A stretch of DNA of 64,000 nucleotides from JAMXLJ01 sp036558745 (GTDB taxonomy: Bacteria > Actinomycetota > Acidimicrobiia > IMCC26256 > JAMXLJ01), in the NCBI GenBank assembly GCA_036558745.1, contig DATBEZ010000093.1, positions 1-64,000 of the forward strand. Direction: 5' to 3'. Below the pieces are notes generated by a model. That model had not been told where the DNA came from, did no database searches, and saw nothing but the letters and a program-made list of their open reading frames with translations. Both the position numbers and the translations under genes were made by a program. Shown in pieces: positions 16,812-25,338 of the stretch (the stretch's first letter is position 1; each line of letters opens with the position of its first letter).

Positions 16812-17681
16812 GTGTCCGAGACCACCGAGCTGCCGTCGTCGACCCCCGGGTCCGCCACGGGCGCGACCGTGACCGCCGAGCCCGCGGACGGGAGTGACCA
16901 GGCGCACACCGAAGGCTCCACCGACGCGTCCGGCGCGTCCGACGCATCGGACGAGAAGTCCGCGCCGCCCGCGATCACGACGTTGCTGCTGGTCCGGCAC
17001 GCGGTCACGCACCAGACCGGACCGATGCTGTCCGGTCGGACGCCGGGTATCGACCTCTCCGAGACGGGTCGCGCGCAGGCCGACGCGGTCGGGCAGCGAC
17101 TCGCCGCGCTGCCGGTCACGGTGGTCTACGCGAGCCCGATCGAGCGCACGGTGCAGACGGCGCAGGCCATCGCCCGTCACCACGACCTCGAGGTCCGCCC
17201 GCTTCCGGGCGTCCTCGAGGCCGACTACGGCGAGTGGACGGGCGGCAAGCTGGTCGACCTGGCCAAGACCGACCTCTGGAAGACGGTGCAGCTGGCGCCG
17301 TCGCGCGCGAGCTTCCCCGGCGGCGAGTCGCTCGCCGGGATGCAGGCCCGGATGGTGGCCGCGCTCGAGCAGGTCGCGGCCGAGCATCCGGGAAAGCTGA
17401 TCGTCGTGGTGTCGCATGCGGACCCGATCAAGGCGGCGATCGCGCACTTCACCGGTGTGCATCTCGACCTGTTCCAGCGCATCGTCGTGTCGCCGGCGTC
17501 GGTCACCGCGCTGGCGCTCTCGGCGCACGGCGCCGCGCTCGTGAAGTGCAACGACACCGGTGACCTGGCCGAGCTGGTGCCTCCGGGCGCGGCGGCCACG
17601 GGCGACGAGGCGGACGCGAGCGCCGGGGGCGCGGACGGGGCCGACGGCGCTGCGAGTGGACGAGAGGCACGCGATGGGTGA
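16812..17681 (+). CDS. Histidine phosphatase (phosphoglycerate mutase-like), MSMEG_4193 type
   Basis: 289 residues. After an acidic low-complexity N-terminus (about 1-55) comes the phosphatase core with LLVRHAVT, where the RH motif supplies the phospho-accepting histidine. YASPIERTVQTAQAIA, EADYGEWTG and the second catalytic histidine in VVSHADPIKAAI follow. It heads a conserved actinobacterial trio with DUF3090 and a SCO1664-like kinase-fold gene, and overlaps the DUF3090 start by 8 nt. Phosphatase rather than mutase activity is likely but substrate unknown. Confidence 0.88.
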   Translation: MSETTELPSSTPGSATGATVTAEPADGSDQAHTEGSTDASGASDASDEKSAPPAITTLLLVRHAVTHQTGPMLSGRTPGIDLSETGRAQADAVGQRLAALPVTVVYASPIERTVQTAQAIARHHDLEVRPLPGVLEADYGEWTGGKLVDLAKTDLWKTVQLAPSRASFPGGESLAGMQARMVAALEQVAAEHPGKLIVVVSHADPIKAAIAHFTGVHLDLFQRIVVSPASVTALALSAHGAALVKCNDTGDLAELVPPGAAATGDEADASAGGADGADGAASGREARDG

Positions 17682-18207
17682 CGTGATCGAGCTCGACGGG
17701 GTCGACACCCTGGGCGCCGGCGCGATCGGCGATCCCGGTGCGCGCGCGTTCTACATCCAGGCCGGCAAGGACGGTGCGCGTCTCACCGTGCTCGTCGAGA
17801 AGGAGCAGGTCGCGTTGCTTGCGACGGAGGCCGTCGCGTTCCTCGACCGCCTCGCCGAGGACTACCCCGAGGACGGCGGCGATGGTGGCGCCGCGTCCGA
17901 CGGGGAGGTCGACGAACCCGCCATCCCGCTGTTTCGCGCCCGGATGATCGGGCTCGGCTTCGAGCCCGACCGGCGTCTCGTGCTCCTCGAGCTGCGCGAG
18001 CACTCCGACGACGACGAGGGCGACGACGAGATCGAGCCCGACGACGACGAGGCCGAGGGCTTCGTGGCCCGCATCTACGCGACGCGTCCGCAGGTGCGCG
18101 CGATGGCCGCGAGCGGCGCCGCCGCGGTCGCGGCCGGCCGTCCGACGTGCCCGCTGTGCGAGCAGCCCATCGACCCGTCCGGCCACCAGTGCCCGCGTTG
18201 GAACTGA
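17674..18207 (+). CDS. DUF3090 family protein with C-terminal zinc-ribbon-like motif
   Basis: 177 residues. The family typically sits between a histidine phosphatase and a SCO1664-like protein, as here. Mid-sequence blocks FRARMIGLGFEPDRRLVLLEL and RIYATRPQVRAMA are conserved, separated by an acidic run. The C-terminus CPLCEQPIDPSGHQCP has three Cys and one His, arranged like a treble-clef or zinc ribbon. Function unknown. The ATG at 17674 lies inside the end of the phosphatase gene after GAGAGG; translation is probably coupled. Confidence 0.88.
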   Translation: MGDVIELDGVDTLGAGAIGDPGARAFYIQAGKDGARLTVLVEKEQVALLATEAVAFLDRLAEDYPEDGGDGGAASDGEVDEPAIPLFRARMIGLGFEPDRRLVLLELREHSDDDEGDDEIEPDDDEAEGFVARIYATRPQVRAMAASGAAAVAAGRPTCPLCEQPIDPSGHQCPRWN

Positions 18208-18908
18208 CGTCGCCGGCGATGCTCGAACGTGGGGAGCTCGAGGTGCTCGGGCGCATGCCGTGGTCGTCGAACGGCACGTTCCTCGGCTGTGTCGACACCG
18301 AGGACGGACCGGCGACCGTGGTCTACAAGCCGCGGCGCGGCGAGCGGCCGCTGTGGGACTTCCCGACCGGGACGCTGTGCGCGCGCGAGGTCGCGTCGTA
18401 CCTCCTGTCGGAGGCGTTCGGCTGGTCGATCGTTCCCGAGACCGTGCTGCGCGACGGACCGCTCGGCGTCGGCAGTGTGCAGCGCTTCGTCGAGCACGAC
18501 CCCGACGAGCACTACTTCACGTTGCTCGAGGACCACGTCGACGTGTTCCGGCGGTTCGCGGTGTTCGACGTGCTCGCCAACAACGCGGACCGCAAGGCCG
18601 GACACTGCCTGCGCGCGAACGACGACGGCCACGTCTGGGGCATCGACCACGGGCTCACGTTCCACCCGGCCGACAAGCTCCGCACGGTGATCTGGGACTT
18701 CGCCGGTGAGCCGATCGGCGAGGAGGCCGCGGTTGCCGTCGCCCGCGTGTCCGAGATGGTGTACGGCGACCTCGGCGACGAGCTCTCCGCGTTGCTCTCG
18801 CCCGGCGAGGTGGACGCGTTGGCCGACCGCGCCGAGACCTTGCTCAAGGTCGGCCGCTTCCCCGAGCCCGACCCCGGCTACCACTCCGTCCCCTGGCCCG
18901 TCGTGTAG
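18189..18908 (+). CDS. SCO1664-family protein (HipA/PI-kinase-like fold)
   Basis: 239 residues. VVYKPRRGERPLWDFPTGTL and ANNADRKAGH...WGIDHGLTFH correspond to the phosphate-binding, catalytic and metal-binding segments of HipA/phosphatidylinositol-kinase-like proteins, here with NNADRK and GIDHG. The family is conserved in actinobacteria behind DUF3090. Role unproven; a small-molecule or protein kinase is possible. The GTG at 18189 overlaps the DUF3090 gene by 19 nt; an ATG at 18219 is the alternative. A strong terminator follows its stop immediately. Confidence 0.82.
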   Translation: MPALELTSPAMLERGELEVLGRMPWSSNGTFLGCVDTEDGPATVVYKPRRGERPLWDFPTGTLCAREVASYLLSEAFGWSIVPETVLRDGPLGVGSVQRFVEHDPDEHYFTLLEDHVDVFRRFAVFDVLANNADRKAGHCLRANDDGHVWGIDHGLTFHPADKLRTVIWDFAGEPIGEEAAVAVARVSEMVYGDLGDELSALLSPGEVDALADRAETLLKVGRFPEPDPGYHSVPWPVV

Positions 18909-18954
18909 CTCTGGAGTCGATTTCCTGCCCTGACGGGGTGAATCGACTCCAGAG
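18909..18954. terminator. Bidirectional hairpin terminator between convergent genes
   Basis: CTCTGGAGTCGATT (18909-18922) and its exact reverse complement AATCGACTCCAGAG (18941-18954) form a perfect 14-bp stem with an 18-nt loop, filling the 51-bp gap between two convergent stop codons. No long U-tract follows on either side, as is common in GC-rich actinobacteria. Confidence 0.8.
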
Positions 18955-18959
18955 TCGCG

Positions 18960-20612
18960 TTACACCGCTTCGAGCAGGCCTTCGGTGTAGCGGGACTTGC
19001 ATAGCGAGCGCTGGAGCTTGCCCGACGACGTCTTGGGCAGGGTGCCGGGCGCGACGAGCACCACGTCGGCCGCGGGGATCCCGACCGCATCACGGACGCG
19101 GTCGGCCACCGCGGTGCGCACCGCGACCGGGTCCGCGTCACGCGTCTCCGCGACCACGACGACCGACTCGCGCCCCGCGCGTCGCTCGGCGCCGAACGCG
19201 ATGACATTGCCGGCGCGCACGCCGTCCACGTTCGCGACCGCGCGCTCGACGTCCTCGGGCAGCACGTTGCGCCCGCCGACGATGATCACGTCCTTGATGC
19301 GGCCGCACACGACGAGCTCGCCGTCGACCAGGTACGCGAGGTCGCCGGTGCGCAGCCATCCGTCGCGCAACGTCGCGTCCGTTGCGTCGGGACAGCGGTA
19401 GTAACCGGTCGTCACCGAGGAACCCCGGATCTCGAGCTCACCCACGACGCGTTCGGGGAGCGGCGTGCCGTCGGCCGGGTCGACGATCCGGATCTCGAGC
19501 CCGGGGACCGGACGGCCGAGCCGGGCGAACGTGCGGCTCCCGGGAGCACCCTCGGGGACGGGAAGGACGCGGCGGCCCGTCTCGAGCGACGCGCGTTCGA
19601 CGGTGTCGACGCGCATGCCCGACATCGGCAGGGGGAACGTGCCCGCGATCGCGACCTCGGCCATGCCGAACGCGCAGAACACCGCGCGCGGATCGAAGCC
19701 GAAGGGCGCGGCGGCGGCACAGAACGACTCGACGGTGCCCGGGTCGACGGGCTCGGCGCCGTTCAACGCGATGCGCCAGCTCGAGAGGTCGAGACCCTTC
19801 ATGCGCGCGAGCGCGCGCGTCGCGAGCGCGTAGGCGAAGTTCGGACCTGCGGTGACCGTGCCGCGGAAGTCGGACATCCAGCGCAGCCAGCGCGCCGGCG
19901 ACGCGAGGAAGTCCTGGGGCGCCGCGAGCACGAGCTCCGTGCCGGTCGCCATGGGGATGGTCAGCAGACCGATCAGGCCCATGTCGTGGTACAGGGGGAG
20001 CCACGACACCGCGACGTCGTGCTCGGGGTCGAGGTCCGCCGCGGCGGCCGCACCGTCGATGTTCGCGAGCACGCGCGAGTGGGGGAGCATCACGCCCTTC
20101 GGATCCGCGGTGGAGCCGCTCGTGAACTGCAGCACGGCGAGCGCGTCGGGGTCTTCCTTGGCCGGACGGAACGTCGCGTGCTCGGTGACGAGCTCGTCGA
20201 GCAGCACGAAGGGCGGGTCGGCCGGCTCGGGCTCGATGAACGCGGCCAGCTGGCGGTCCAGAACGACGAGGTCGACGTCGGCGTTGTGGACGCGCGTGCG
20301 CGTGGCGTCGACGAACTCCTCGATCGACGCGAGCCGCAGAGGCAACGGCAACATCACCACGGTCGCGCCGGTCAGCCACGTCGCCTGGATCGTGGTCACG
20401 AGCTCCCGCGTCGTCGGACCGAGCAGCGCGACGTGTGCGCCGGGTCCGGCACCGTGGCGCTGGAGCGCACCGGCGACCCGGCGGGCGTCGGCGTGCAGGC
20501 GGCGCCAGGGAACCCGTTCCGCGCCGTAGGCGTCGGCTCCGGCCGACTCGATGAAGGTGATGCCGCGCCCGCCGCGCGCGGCCTGCTCGATGCGGGTGAC
20601 AAGTGACTCCAC
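18960..20612 (-). CDS. Acyl-AMP ligase / fatty acyl-AMP ligase-like adenylate-forming enzyme
   Basis: 550 residues. Adenylation motifs are FTSGSTADPKGVM (163-175), a central SWLPLYHDMGLIG typical of fatty acyl-AMP ligases, FGMAEVAIAG, TGDLAYL and the C-terminal catalytic lysine in PKTSSGKLQR. FAALs activate fatty acids to acyl-AMP for loading onto carrier proteins in lipid or polyketide synthesis. No acyl-carrier or PKS gene is adjacent, so an acyl-CoA product is not excluded. GTG start at 20612 without clear ribosome binding site. Confidence 0.88.
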   Translation of the reverse strand: MESLVTRIEQAARGGRGITFIESAGADAYGAERVPWRRLHADARRVAGALQRHGAGPGAHVALLGPTTRELVTTIQATWLTGATVVMLPLPLRLASIEEFVDATRTRVHNADVDLVVLDRQLAAFIEPEPADPPFVLLDELVTEHATFRPAKEDPDALAVLQFTSGSTADPKGVMLPHSRVLANIDGAAAAADLDPEHDVAVSWLPLYHDMGLIGLLTIPMATGTELVLAAPQDFLASPARWLRWMSDFRGTVTAGPNFAYALATRALARMKGLDLSSWRIALNGAEPVDPGTVESFCAAAAPFGFDPRAVFCAFGMAEVAIAGTFPLPMSGMRVDTVERASLETGRRVLPVPEGAPGSRTFARLGRPVPGLEIRIVDPADGTPLPERVVGELEIRGSSVTTGYYRCPDATDATLRDGWLRTGDLAYLVDGELVVCGRIKDVIIVGGRNVLPEDVERAVANVDGVRAGNVIAFGAERRAGRESVVVVAETRDADPVAVRTAVADRVRDAVGIPAADVVLVAPGTLPKTSSGKLQRSLCKSRYTEGLLEAV

Positions 20613-20677
20613 GGAGGTTCTGACCCGCCGGGACGCTCCAGGGTTACTCGCCGGTCACCCGATCGACGCCGACGGGC

Positions 20678-20980
20678 TCACGAGCGGGTCGCGGCGGCCG
20701 GGTCGTGGAAGAAGCGTGAGCGGGCCAGGACCTCGTCGGCCCCGGCGTCACGGGCGCTGCTCGCCGCCTTCTCGTCGACGTGCGGCCCGAAGCAGACGAT
20801 GCGAGCCCCGGGCGCGGCAGCACGTACCGCGGCCACCGACGCCACATGGCGCGCGAGGTCGACGAGCACGACGTCGGCATCGGAGCACTCGGCGACCGAG
20901 CGCACGAACGTGACCTCGGGCATCGCCTGGGTGATGCGCGACCGATCCATGAGGTCGTCGACGAGCGCAACCGTGATCAC
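20678..20980 (-). CDS. Small receiver-like protein nested in frame with the NhaA C-terminus (alternative product)
   Basis: An internal GTG at 20980 would give a 100-residue protein starting VITVALVDDLMDRSRI. Its VALVDD, DADVVLVDLARH, GARIVCFGPH and AGADEVLARSRFF segments are laid out like the beta strands of a small receiver or pseudo-receiver domain, with Asp in place of the phospho-acceptor strand end. A TACGCT box (minus strand 20989-20994) lies eight nt before this GTG, as at leaderless genes elsewhere in the window. It may be a separate gene, a domain of NhaA, or both. Confidence 0.5.
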   Translation of the reverse strand: MITVALVDDLMDRSRITQAMPEVTFVRSVAECSDADVVLVDLARHVASVAAVRAAAPGARIVCFGPHVDEKAASSARDAGADEVLARSRFFHDPAAATRS

Positions 20981-22147
20981 CGGGCCCGAGCGTAGGCGCA
21001 CGACGATGAACGCCCCGGCCGCGCCCGTGACGACGGACCCGAGCAGCAACGCGATCGTCGCGGCCTGCACGCGGCTGGCGCTCGTGAACGCGAGGTCGGC
21101 GACGAACAGCGGCACGGTGAAGCCGAGCCCGGTCAGCAGCCCCGCGGCGCCGAGCTCACGCCGCCCCATGCCGCGCGGGAGCGCCGACAGGCCGAGCCGT
21201 ACGGCCAAGACCGTCGCCGCGATCACACCGAGCGGCTTGCCCACGACGCGCGCCGCGAGCACACCCCAGCCGACGGTTCCGCCGAACGCACGCGAGAGCG
21301 CGGTGGCGCCGAGCGCGACGCCGAGGTTCGCGAGCGCGAACAGCGGGACCACCACGAAGCTGCTCAACGGATGGATGCGGCGCTCGAGCCGTTCGAGGAG
21401 CGGCCGGCCGCGCACGGGTCCCGCGGGGACGAGCAGTCCGAGCGCGACGCCCGACACGGTCGCAGGGACCCCCGAGTGCAGTGTGCACCACCACGCCGCG
21501 AGCGCGGGGACGACGAAGACCGTCGGGTGCGCGGTCTCGACCCGGTTCAACGCGACGACGGCGAGGAAGGAGATCGCGGCGCCCAGCAGCCAGCGCGCGT
21601 CGAGCCCCGTGGAGTACGCGAGCGCGAGGACGACGATGGTCCCCACGTCGTCGGCGATCGCGAGCGCGAGCAGGAACAGCTTGAGTCCCGACGGCACGCG
21701 TGGTCCGAGGAGTGCGAGCACCCCGAGCACGAGCGCGATGTCGGTCGCCATGGGCACGGCCCATCCGCGAGGCGCGGCCGCGCCGGCGATCGCGAGGTAG
21801 ACGAGGGCGGCGCCCACCATTCCGCCGAAGGCCGCGACGACGGGGAGCAGCGCCGTCCGCCGGTCGCGCAGCTCGCCCCGGACGAGCTCACGCTTGACCT
21901 CCATCCCGACGACGAAGAAGAAGACCGACATCAGACCGTCGTTGACCCAGTGGCGGAGATCCTCGCTGCGGCCGAGGGGACCGCTCCCGATGGCGAGCCG
22001 CTGTCCCCACAGGTGGTGGTAGGTCGAGCTCCAGGCGCTGTTGGCCCAGACGAGGGCGATCCCGGCTGCGACGAGGAGCGCCACGCCGCCGGCCGCCTCG
22101 GTCCGGAGGAACTCCACGATCGGGGTGACGAACCGGGGGCGAGGCAA
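20678..22147 (-). CDS. nhaA: Na+/H+ antiporter NhaA with C-terminal receiver-like extension
   Basis: NhaA exchanges sodium for protons at the inner membrane. The 489-residue product has eleven to twelve hydrophobic segments. It carries GMEVKRELVRGELRD, the ATDIALVLGV segment and ALAIADDVGTIVV with the paired aspartates of the ion site, and LTGLGFTVPLFVADLAF. The antiporter part ends near residue 388, the length of E. coli NhaA. About 100 more residues follow in frame (see the nested entry). The frame is open to 22339, but TTG at 22147 has GAAAGG six nt upstream and fits the NhaA start; no ATG or GTG is better placed. Confidence 0.9.
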   Translation of the reverse strand: MPRPRFVTPIVEFLRTEAAGGVALLVAAGIALVWANSAWSSTYHHLWGQRLAIGSGPLGRSEDLRHWVNDGLMSVFFFVVGMEVKRELVRGELRDRRTALLPVVAAFGGMVGAALVYLAIAGAAAPRGWAVPMATDIALVLGVLALLGPRVPSGLKLFLLALAIADDVGTIVVLALAYSTGLDARWLLGAAISFLAVVALNRVETAHPTVFVVPALAAWWCTLHSGVPATVSGVALGLLVPAGPVRGRPLLERLERRIHPLSSFVVVPLFALANLGVALGATALSRAFGGTVGWGVLAARVVGKPLGVIAATVLAVRLGLSALPRGMGRRELGAAGLLTGLGFTVPLFVADLAFTSASRVQAATIALLLGSVVTGAAGAFIVVRLRSGPVITVALVDDLMDRSRITQAMPEVTFVRSVAECSDADVVLVDLARHVASVAAVRAAAPGARIVCFGPHVDEKAASSARDAGADEVLARSRFFHDPAAATRS

Positions 22148-22293
22148 CGGGAGCCTTTCGAGCGGTCGACGACGCGGGAACGAACGGATGGACGTTCGTG
22201 CCGACCAGACTTCCCGGCTCTCCGCGCGCGAGCCTACCGGCGGGGTCCCGTGCCGGTGACGGCCTCCCGGCGACAGGACGACGCAGGAGCACC

Positions 22294-23652
22294 ATGGCAG
22301 GGACGGCGCAGGTCGCCGGCTCGCGCACGAGGTCGGCACGGCTCTTCGCGGACACCGGGCGTCATCGTGGCCCCGACCGGTACTGGTGGTGGGTCGCGGC
22401 CATCACCGCCGGTGCGGTTGTGGTGCGAGTCCTCTACGTCCTGCTGGTCGCGCGCCACGTCAAGCTCGGCCTCGACTCGGTCGGCTACCTCTTCCTCGGG
22501 CACGGCGTCGCCAACGGTGACGGCTACAGCAACCCGACGCTGCTGTTCGCGGGTCGCCGGGTGGCGACGGCGAACTTCCCGCCGCTCTACCCGGTCTTCA
22601 TCGCCGCCGTCGACAAGCTCGGGCTCACGACGACGACGGTGACGCAGGTCGCGTCGAGCGTCGTCGGCGCCGCGACCGTCCCGCTCATCGCGGGGATGGG
22701 CAAGCGGCTCGTCGACCGGCGTACCGGTCTCGCGGCCGCCGCGCTGGTCGCGGTGTGGCCGTTCCTCCTCGCCGGTGACGGCTCCATGATGTCGGAGACC
22801 ATCGCGGTGCCGGTCGTCACGGGCGCGGTGCTCGCGACGGTGTGGGCGGTCCAACCGAGCGGCGAGAAGCGGTTCGACGCGCGGCGGTTCCTCGTCGTCG
22901 GCGCGCTGTTCGGGATCGCCGCGCTCGCGCGCGCCGAGGCACCGATCGTCATGGTGTGCGTGGTCGGCCTCGCGCTTCTGACGCGACGCGCCGCGACCCG
23001 CGCTCGGCTCGTCGCGGTGGGTGCGACCCTGCTCGCGTTCGCCGTCGTGAGCGTGCCGTGGGTGACGTACGTGGTCCGGGATTTCGGCACCTCGGGCCTG
23101 TGGGCGACCGACAGTGCGAAGACCCTCGCGGGCGCCAATTGCGCGACGACGTTCGGCGGCCCGCGCATCGGGTTGTGGGACGTGTCGTGCGAGACGTCGC
23201 CCGATTGGCCCCGCGTCACCGAGGCCGACGCGGTGCGGGCGAACCGCCGGAGGGCCACGCACTTCGTGCGCACCCATCTCGCACGCGCGCCACTCGTCGC
23301 GTCGGTGCGGGTCCTGCGCACCGCGGGCCTGTGGAGTCCCCGTCAGCAGCGCGACTTCGAGACCGTCGAGAGCCGCAGCCGGACGTGGCAGTGGTTCGCC
23401 TGGTGGTGCTACCTGCTCGCGCTGCCGTTCGCAGCCTGGGGAATCGCGCGCCTCGTCCGACGGAACCCGGCCGCGAGGGCGATTGCCGGCCTCTTCGTCG
23501 GGATCGCGTTCGCGAGCGCGTTGAGCGACGGGAACCAACGCATCCGCCTCGCGGCGGAGCCGGAGATCCTGCTCTGCGCCGTCGTCGGCGTGAACGCGAT
23601 GTGGTCGAAGATGTCGCCGCTCAGGCGCCGACCAGTCCCGGCTGCGGGATAG
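22294..23652 (+). CDS. GT39/PMT-like membrane glycosyltransferase
   Basis: 452 residues with about ten hydrophobic segments. The N-terminal YLFLGHGVANGDGYSNP loop and RVATANFPPLYPVFIA match the first extracytoplasmic loop of ArnT/PMT (GT-C fold) enzymes, which move sugars from polyprenyl-phosphate carriers onto proteins or lipids. Later landmarks are MMSETIAVP and ALARAEAPI. AGGAG lies six nt before the ATG. Divergent from nhaA. Its 3' end overlaps the convergent FrhB-like gene by 32 nt. Confidence 0.82.
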   Translation: MAGTAQVAGSRTRSARLFADTGRHRGPDRYWWWVAAITAGAVVVRVLYVLLVARHVKLGLDSVGYLFLGHGVANGDGYSNPTLLFAGRRVATANFPPLYPVFIAAVDKLGLTTTTVTQVASSVVGAATVPLIAGMGKRLVDRRTGLAAAALVAVWPFLLAGDGSMMSETIAVPVVTGAVLATVWAVQPSGEKRFDARRFLVVGALFGIAALARAEAPIVMVCVVGLALLTRRAATRARLVAVGATLLAFAVVSVPWVTYVVRDFGTSGLWATDSAKTLAGANCATTFGGPRIGLWDVSCETSPDWPRVTEADAVRANRRRATHFVRTHLARAPLVASVRVLRTAGLWSPRQQRDFETVESRSRTWQWFAWWCYLLALPFAAWGIARLVRRNPAARAIAGLFVGIAFASALSDGNQRIRLAAEPEILLCAVVGVNAMWSKMSPLRRRPVPAAG

Positions 23653-24739
23653 CGAACTCCGGCCACCGCGTCCGCGACTTCTTCGCGAGCTTGTGCATCA
23701 GCGCGATCGCGTCGGGGTCGTCGTCGCCGGGACGCACCTCGATCCAACCGTCGCGCTGCATTCCCTCCATCAGCTCACGGCCGACGTCGGTGCGCACGAT
23801 CGTCAACGTCCAGTCGTTGAACTTGCCGATCCCGCCGGTGGAGATGTCGGCGTGCTCGGCCGCGAAGTCGGGGCAGAGCTTGCAACCCTCGCGCGTCCAC
23901 TGGTGGCACTCCTTGAGCGGCACCTCGTGGTAGTCGCCGTTGTGCATCCAGATCTGCAGCTTGCCCTTGATGTTCATCTTCTTGATGTCGGCGCGCTTCA
24001 ACCCGTACTTGGCGTCGAGCAGCTCGTCGAAGATGGCGTCGTCGAACGTCTTGGAACAGAGCAGGCCGATGTTGAGCGACAGGCGCCGAGCGACCTTCCC
24101 CGCCTTGCGCTGCTTCATCACGGGCGGCACCGACGACTGGCAGCTCATCCCGACGAGCGCGATGCGCTCCGCGCCGCCCTCGACCGCCTCGTTGTAGGCG
24201 AGCGTGTTCGCGGAGTAGGTGTAGCGGCTCCCCGCGGAGGCGATGATCTCCTCCTTGGTGCGCGCGACTCCGGGAACCGCCTTCCACGTCGAGCCGTCGC
24301 CCTCGAGGTAGCTCACCAGCGCGGCGTCGATGAGGTCGTGCTCGAGCGCGTAGAGCAGGATCGCGGACACGAGCCCGCCGTCCTGGCCGACCTCGTGCAG
24401 CACCGGGTCGGCGGCGCGGGCGAGGCAGACGTCCTTGAAGACGCCCGACATCTCGTCGGGCCGTCGCGCGCGCCCGAACATGAACTCGTCGATCTCGGGC
24501 TCCCAGGCCCGGAAGCGGGGGCAGGCGCGCGTGCACGACGTGCAGTTCTTGTCGCCGTGGCTGCAGTCGCCCGGGCCGCCGTAGTCCTCGAGCTGGAACG
24601 GCTTGTAGACGCCCTCGTCGTCGCGGTAGCCGAGCACGTCGTGCGGGCACGAGATCACGCAGCCCGCGCACCCCGTGCACAGGCCGGTCGTGACGACCTC
24701 GTCGTACAGGTGCTTCCAGCTGAGCTTCTCGGGGGGCAT
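23621..24739 (-). CDS. Coenzyme F420 hydrogenase/dehydrogenase beta subunit (FrhB/FdhB) family protein
   Basis: 372 residues. Two 4Fe-4S motifs near the start (CTGCAGCVISCP at 21-32, CTSCTRACP near 67-75) are followed by the FrhB N-domain (VGQDGGLVSAILLYALE) and C-domain (LVGMSCQSS, NIGLLCSKTFDD, CHQWTREGCKLCPDFAAEHADIS). The family transfers electrons between F420 or flavin and iron-sulfur partners; stand-alone actinobacterial members are mostly uncharacterised. GAGGGAG precedes the ATG. Consistent with the F420-type oxidoreductase at 34.6 kb. Confidence 0.9.
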   Translation of the reverse strand: MPPEKLSWKHLYDEVVTTGLCTGCAGCVISCPHDVLGYRDDEGVYKPFQLEDYGGPGDCSHGDKNCTSCTRACPRFRAWEPEIDEFMFGRARRPDEMSGVFKDVCLARAADPVLHEVGQDGGLVSAILLYALEHDLIDAALVSYLEGDGSTWKAVPGVARTKEEIIASAGSRYTYSANTLAYNEAVEGGAERIALVGMSCQSSVPPVMKQRKAGKVARRLSLNIGLLCSKTFDDAIFDELLDAKYGLKRADIKKMNIKGKLQIWMHNGDYHEVPLKECHQWTREGCKLCPDFAAEHADISTGGIGKFNDWTLTIVRTDVGRELMEGMQRDGWIEVRPGDDDPDAIALMHKLAKKSRTRWPEFAIPQPGLVGA

Positions 24740-24834
24740 GGCATCTCCCTCGCGATGGACTCAGAAGTGTGGCACGACGCTCGGGTCGGGAGCGAAGGCG
24801 GTTGCTCCGTGGTGGGCTGTGCTTACATCGCGCC

Positions 24835-25182
24835 GTGACCAGCGACCAGTGGGGCGCGCCACCGCCGCCGGCACCCGGATGGGGCCCGCCGCCGTACCCG
24901 CCGGCCTACGGCTACGCCGGCGGGCACCAGAGCGAAGGGCTCGCGGTCGGTGCCCTGATCTGCGCGATCGGCTCGTTCGTCGTGTGTCCCGCCGTGCTGG
25001 CGATCGTCGCGCTCATCCTCGCCCAGAACGCCCGCAACCGGATCGACGCGTCGGGCGGCCGGCTCTCGGGCTCCGGCCTGGTGACGGCGGCGCGGGTCGT
25101 GGCCTGGATCAACATCGCGCTGGTCGTCCTGGTGCTGATCGGGGTGATCATCACCGGGTTCACGCTCGGCGCCCGCGGCTGA
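24835..25182 (+). CDS. Small DUF4190-like membrane protein
   Basis: 115 residues: a Pro/Gly/Tyr-rich cytoplasmic N-terminus (about 1-38), then two hydrophobic segments (about 42-64 and 92-112) joined by a short polar loop (AQNARNRIDASGG). The GLAVGALICAIGS...ALILAQNARNRI pattern is that of DUF4190 proteins, of unknown function. The GTG at 24835 has a TTACAT box six nt upstream, a slightly off-consensus version of the leaderless arrangement. Confidence 0.75.
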   Translation: MTSDQWGAPPPPAPGWGPPPYPPAYGYAGGHQSEGLAVGALICAIGSFVVCPAVLAIVALILAQNARNRIDASGGRLSGSGLVTAARVVAWINIALVVLVLIGVIITGFTLGARG

Positions 25183-25338
25183 GGCCGGCCCGGGGCCCAC
25201 GAAGGGCGCGCGAGCCCCGTGGAGCGGGGGGCTCCGTCGGAGACGTTGCGCAGGCCTGGGTGGAGCCCGGGAGGCCGGAGCGGGAGTCGACCAATCTGAT
25301 GGCCGCTACGCTGCTCGGCGCTCGAGGAGGGCTCGTCC
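25183..25338. other. Intergenic region with repeat-like GGAGCCCGGGAGG tract and metF leader
   Basis: Around 25257-25288 the plus strand has GGAGCCCGGGAGGCCGGAGC, sharing the 13-mer GGAGCCCGGGAGG with the diverged repeat copy at 56240-56294. A GGAGC...GCTCC hairpin precedes it (about 25221-25235). A TACGCT box at about 25308 and GAGGAGGG before 25339 suggest the metF promoter and ribosome binding site. Confidence 0.4.

Noticed and set aside
22148..22339. 64-codon upstream extension of nhaA
   Set aside because: Composition is Arg/Pro/Ser-biased, overlaps the start of the divergent glycosyltransferase gene, and no homology precedes the TTG at 22147.
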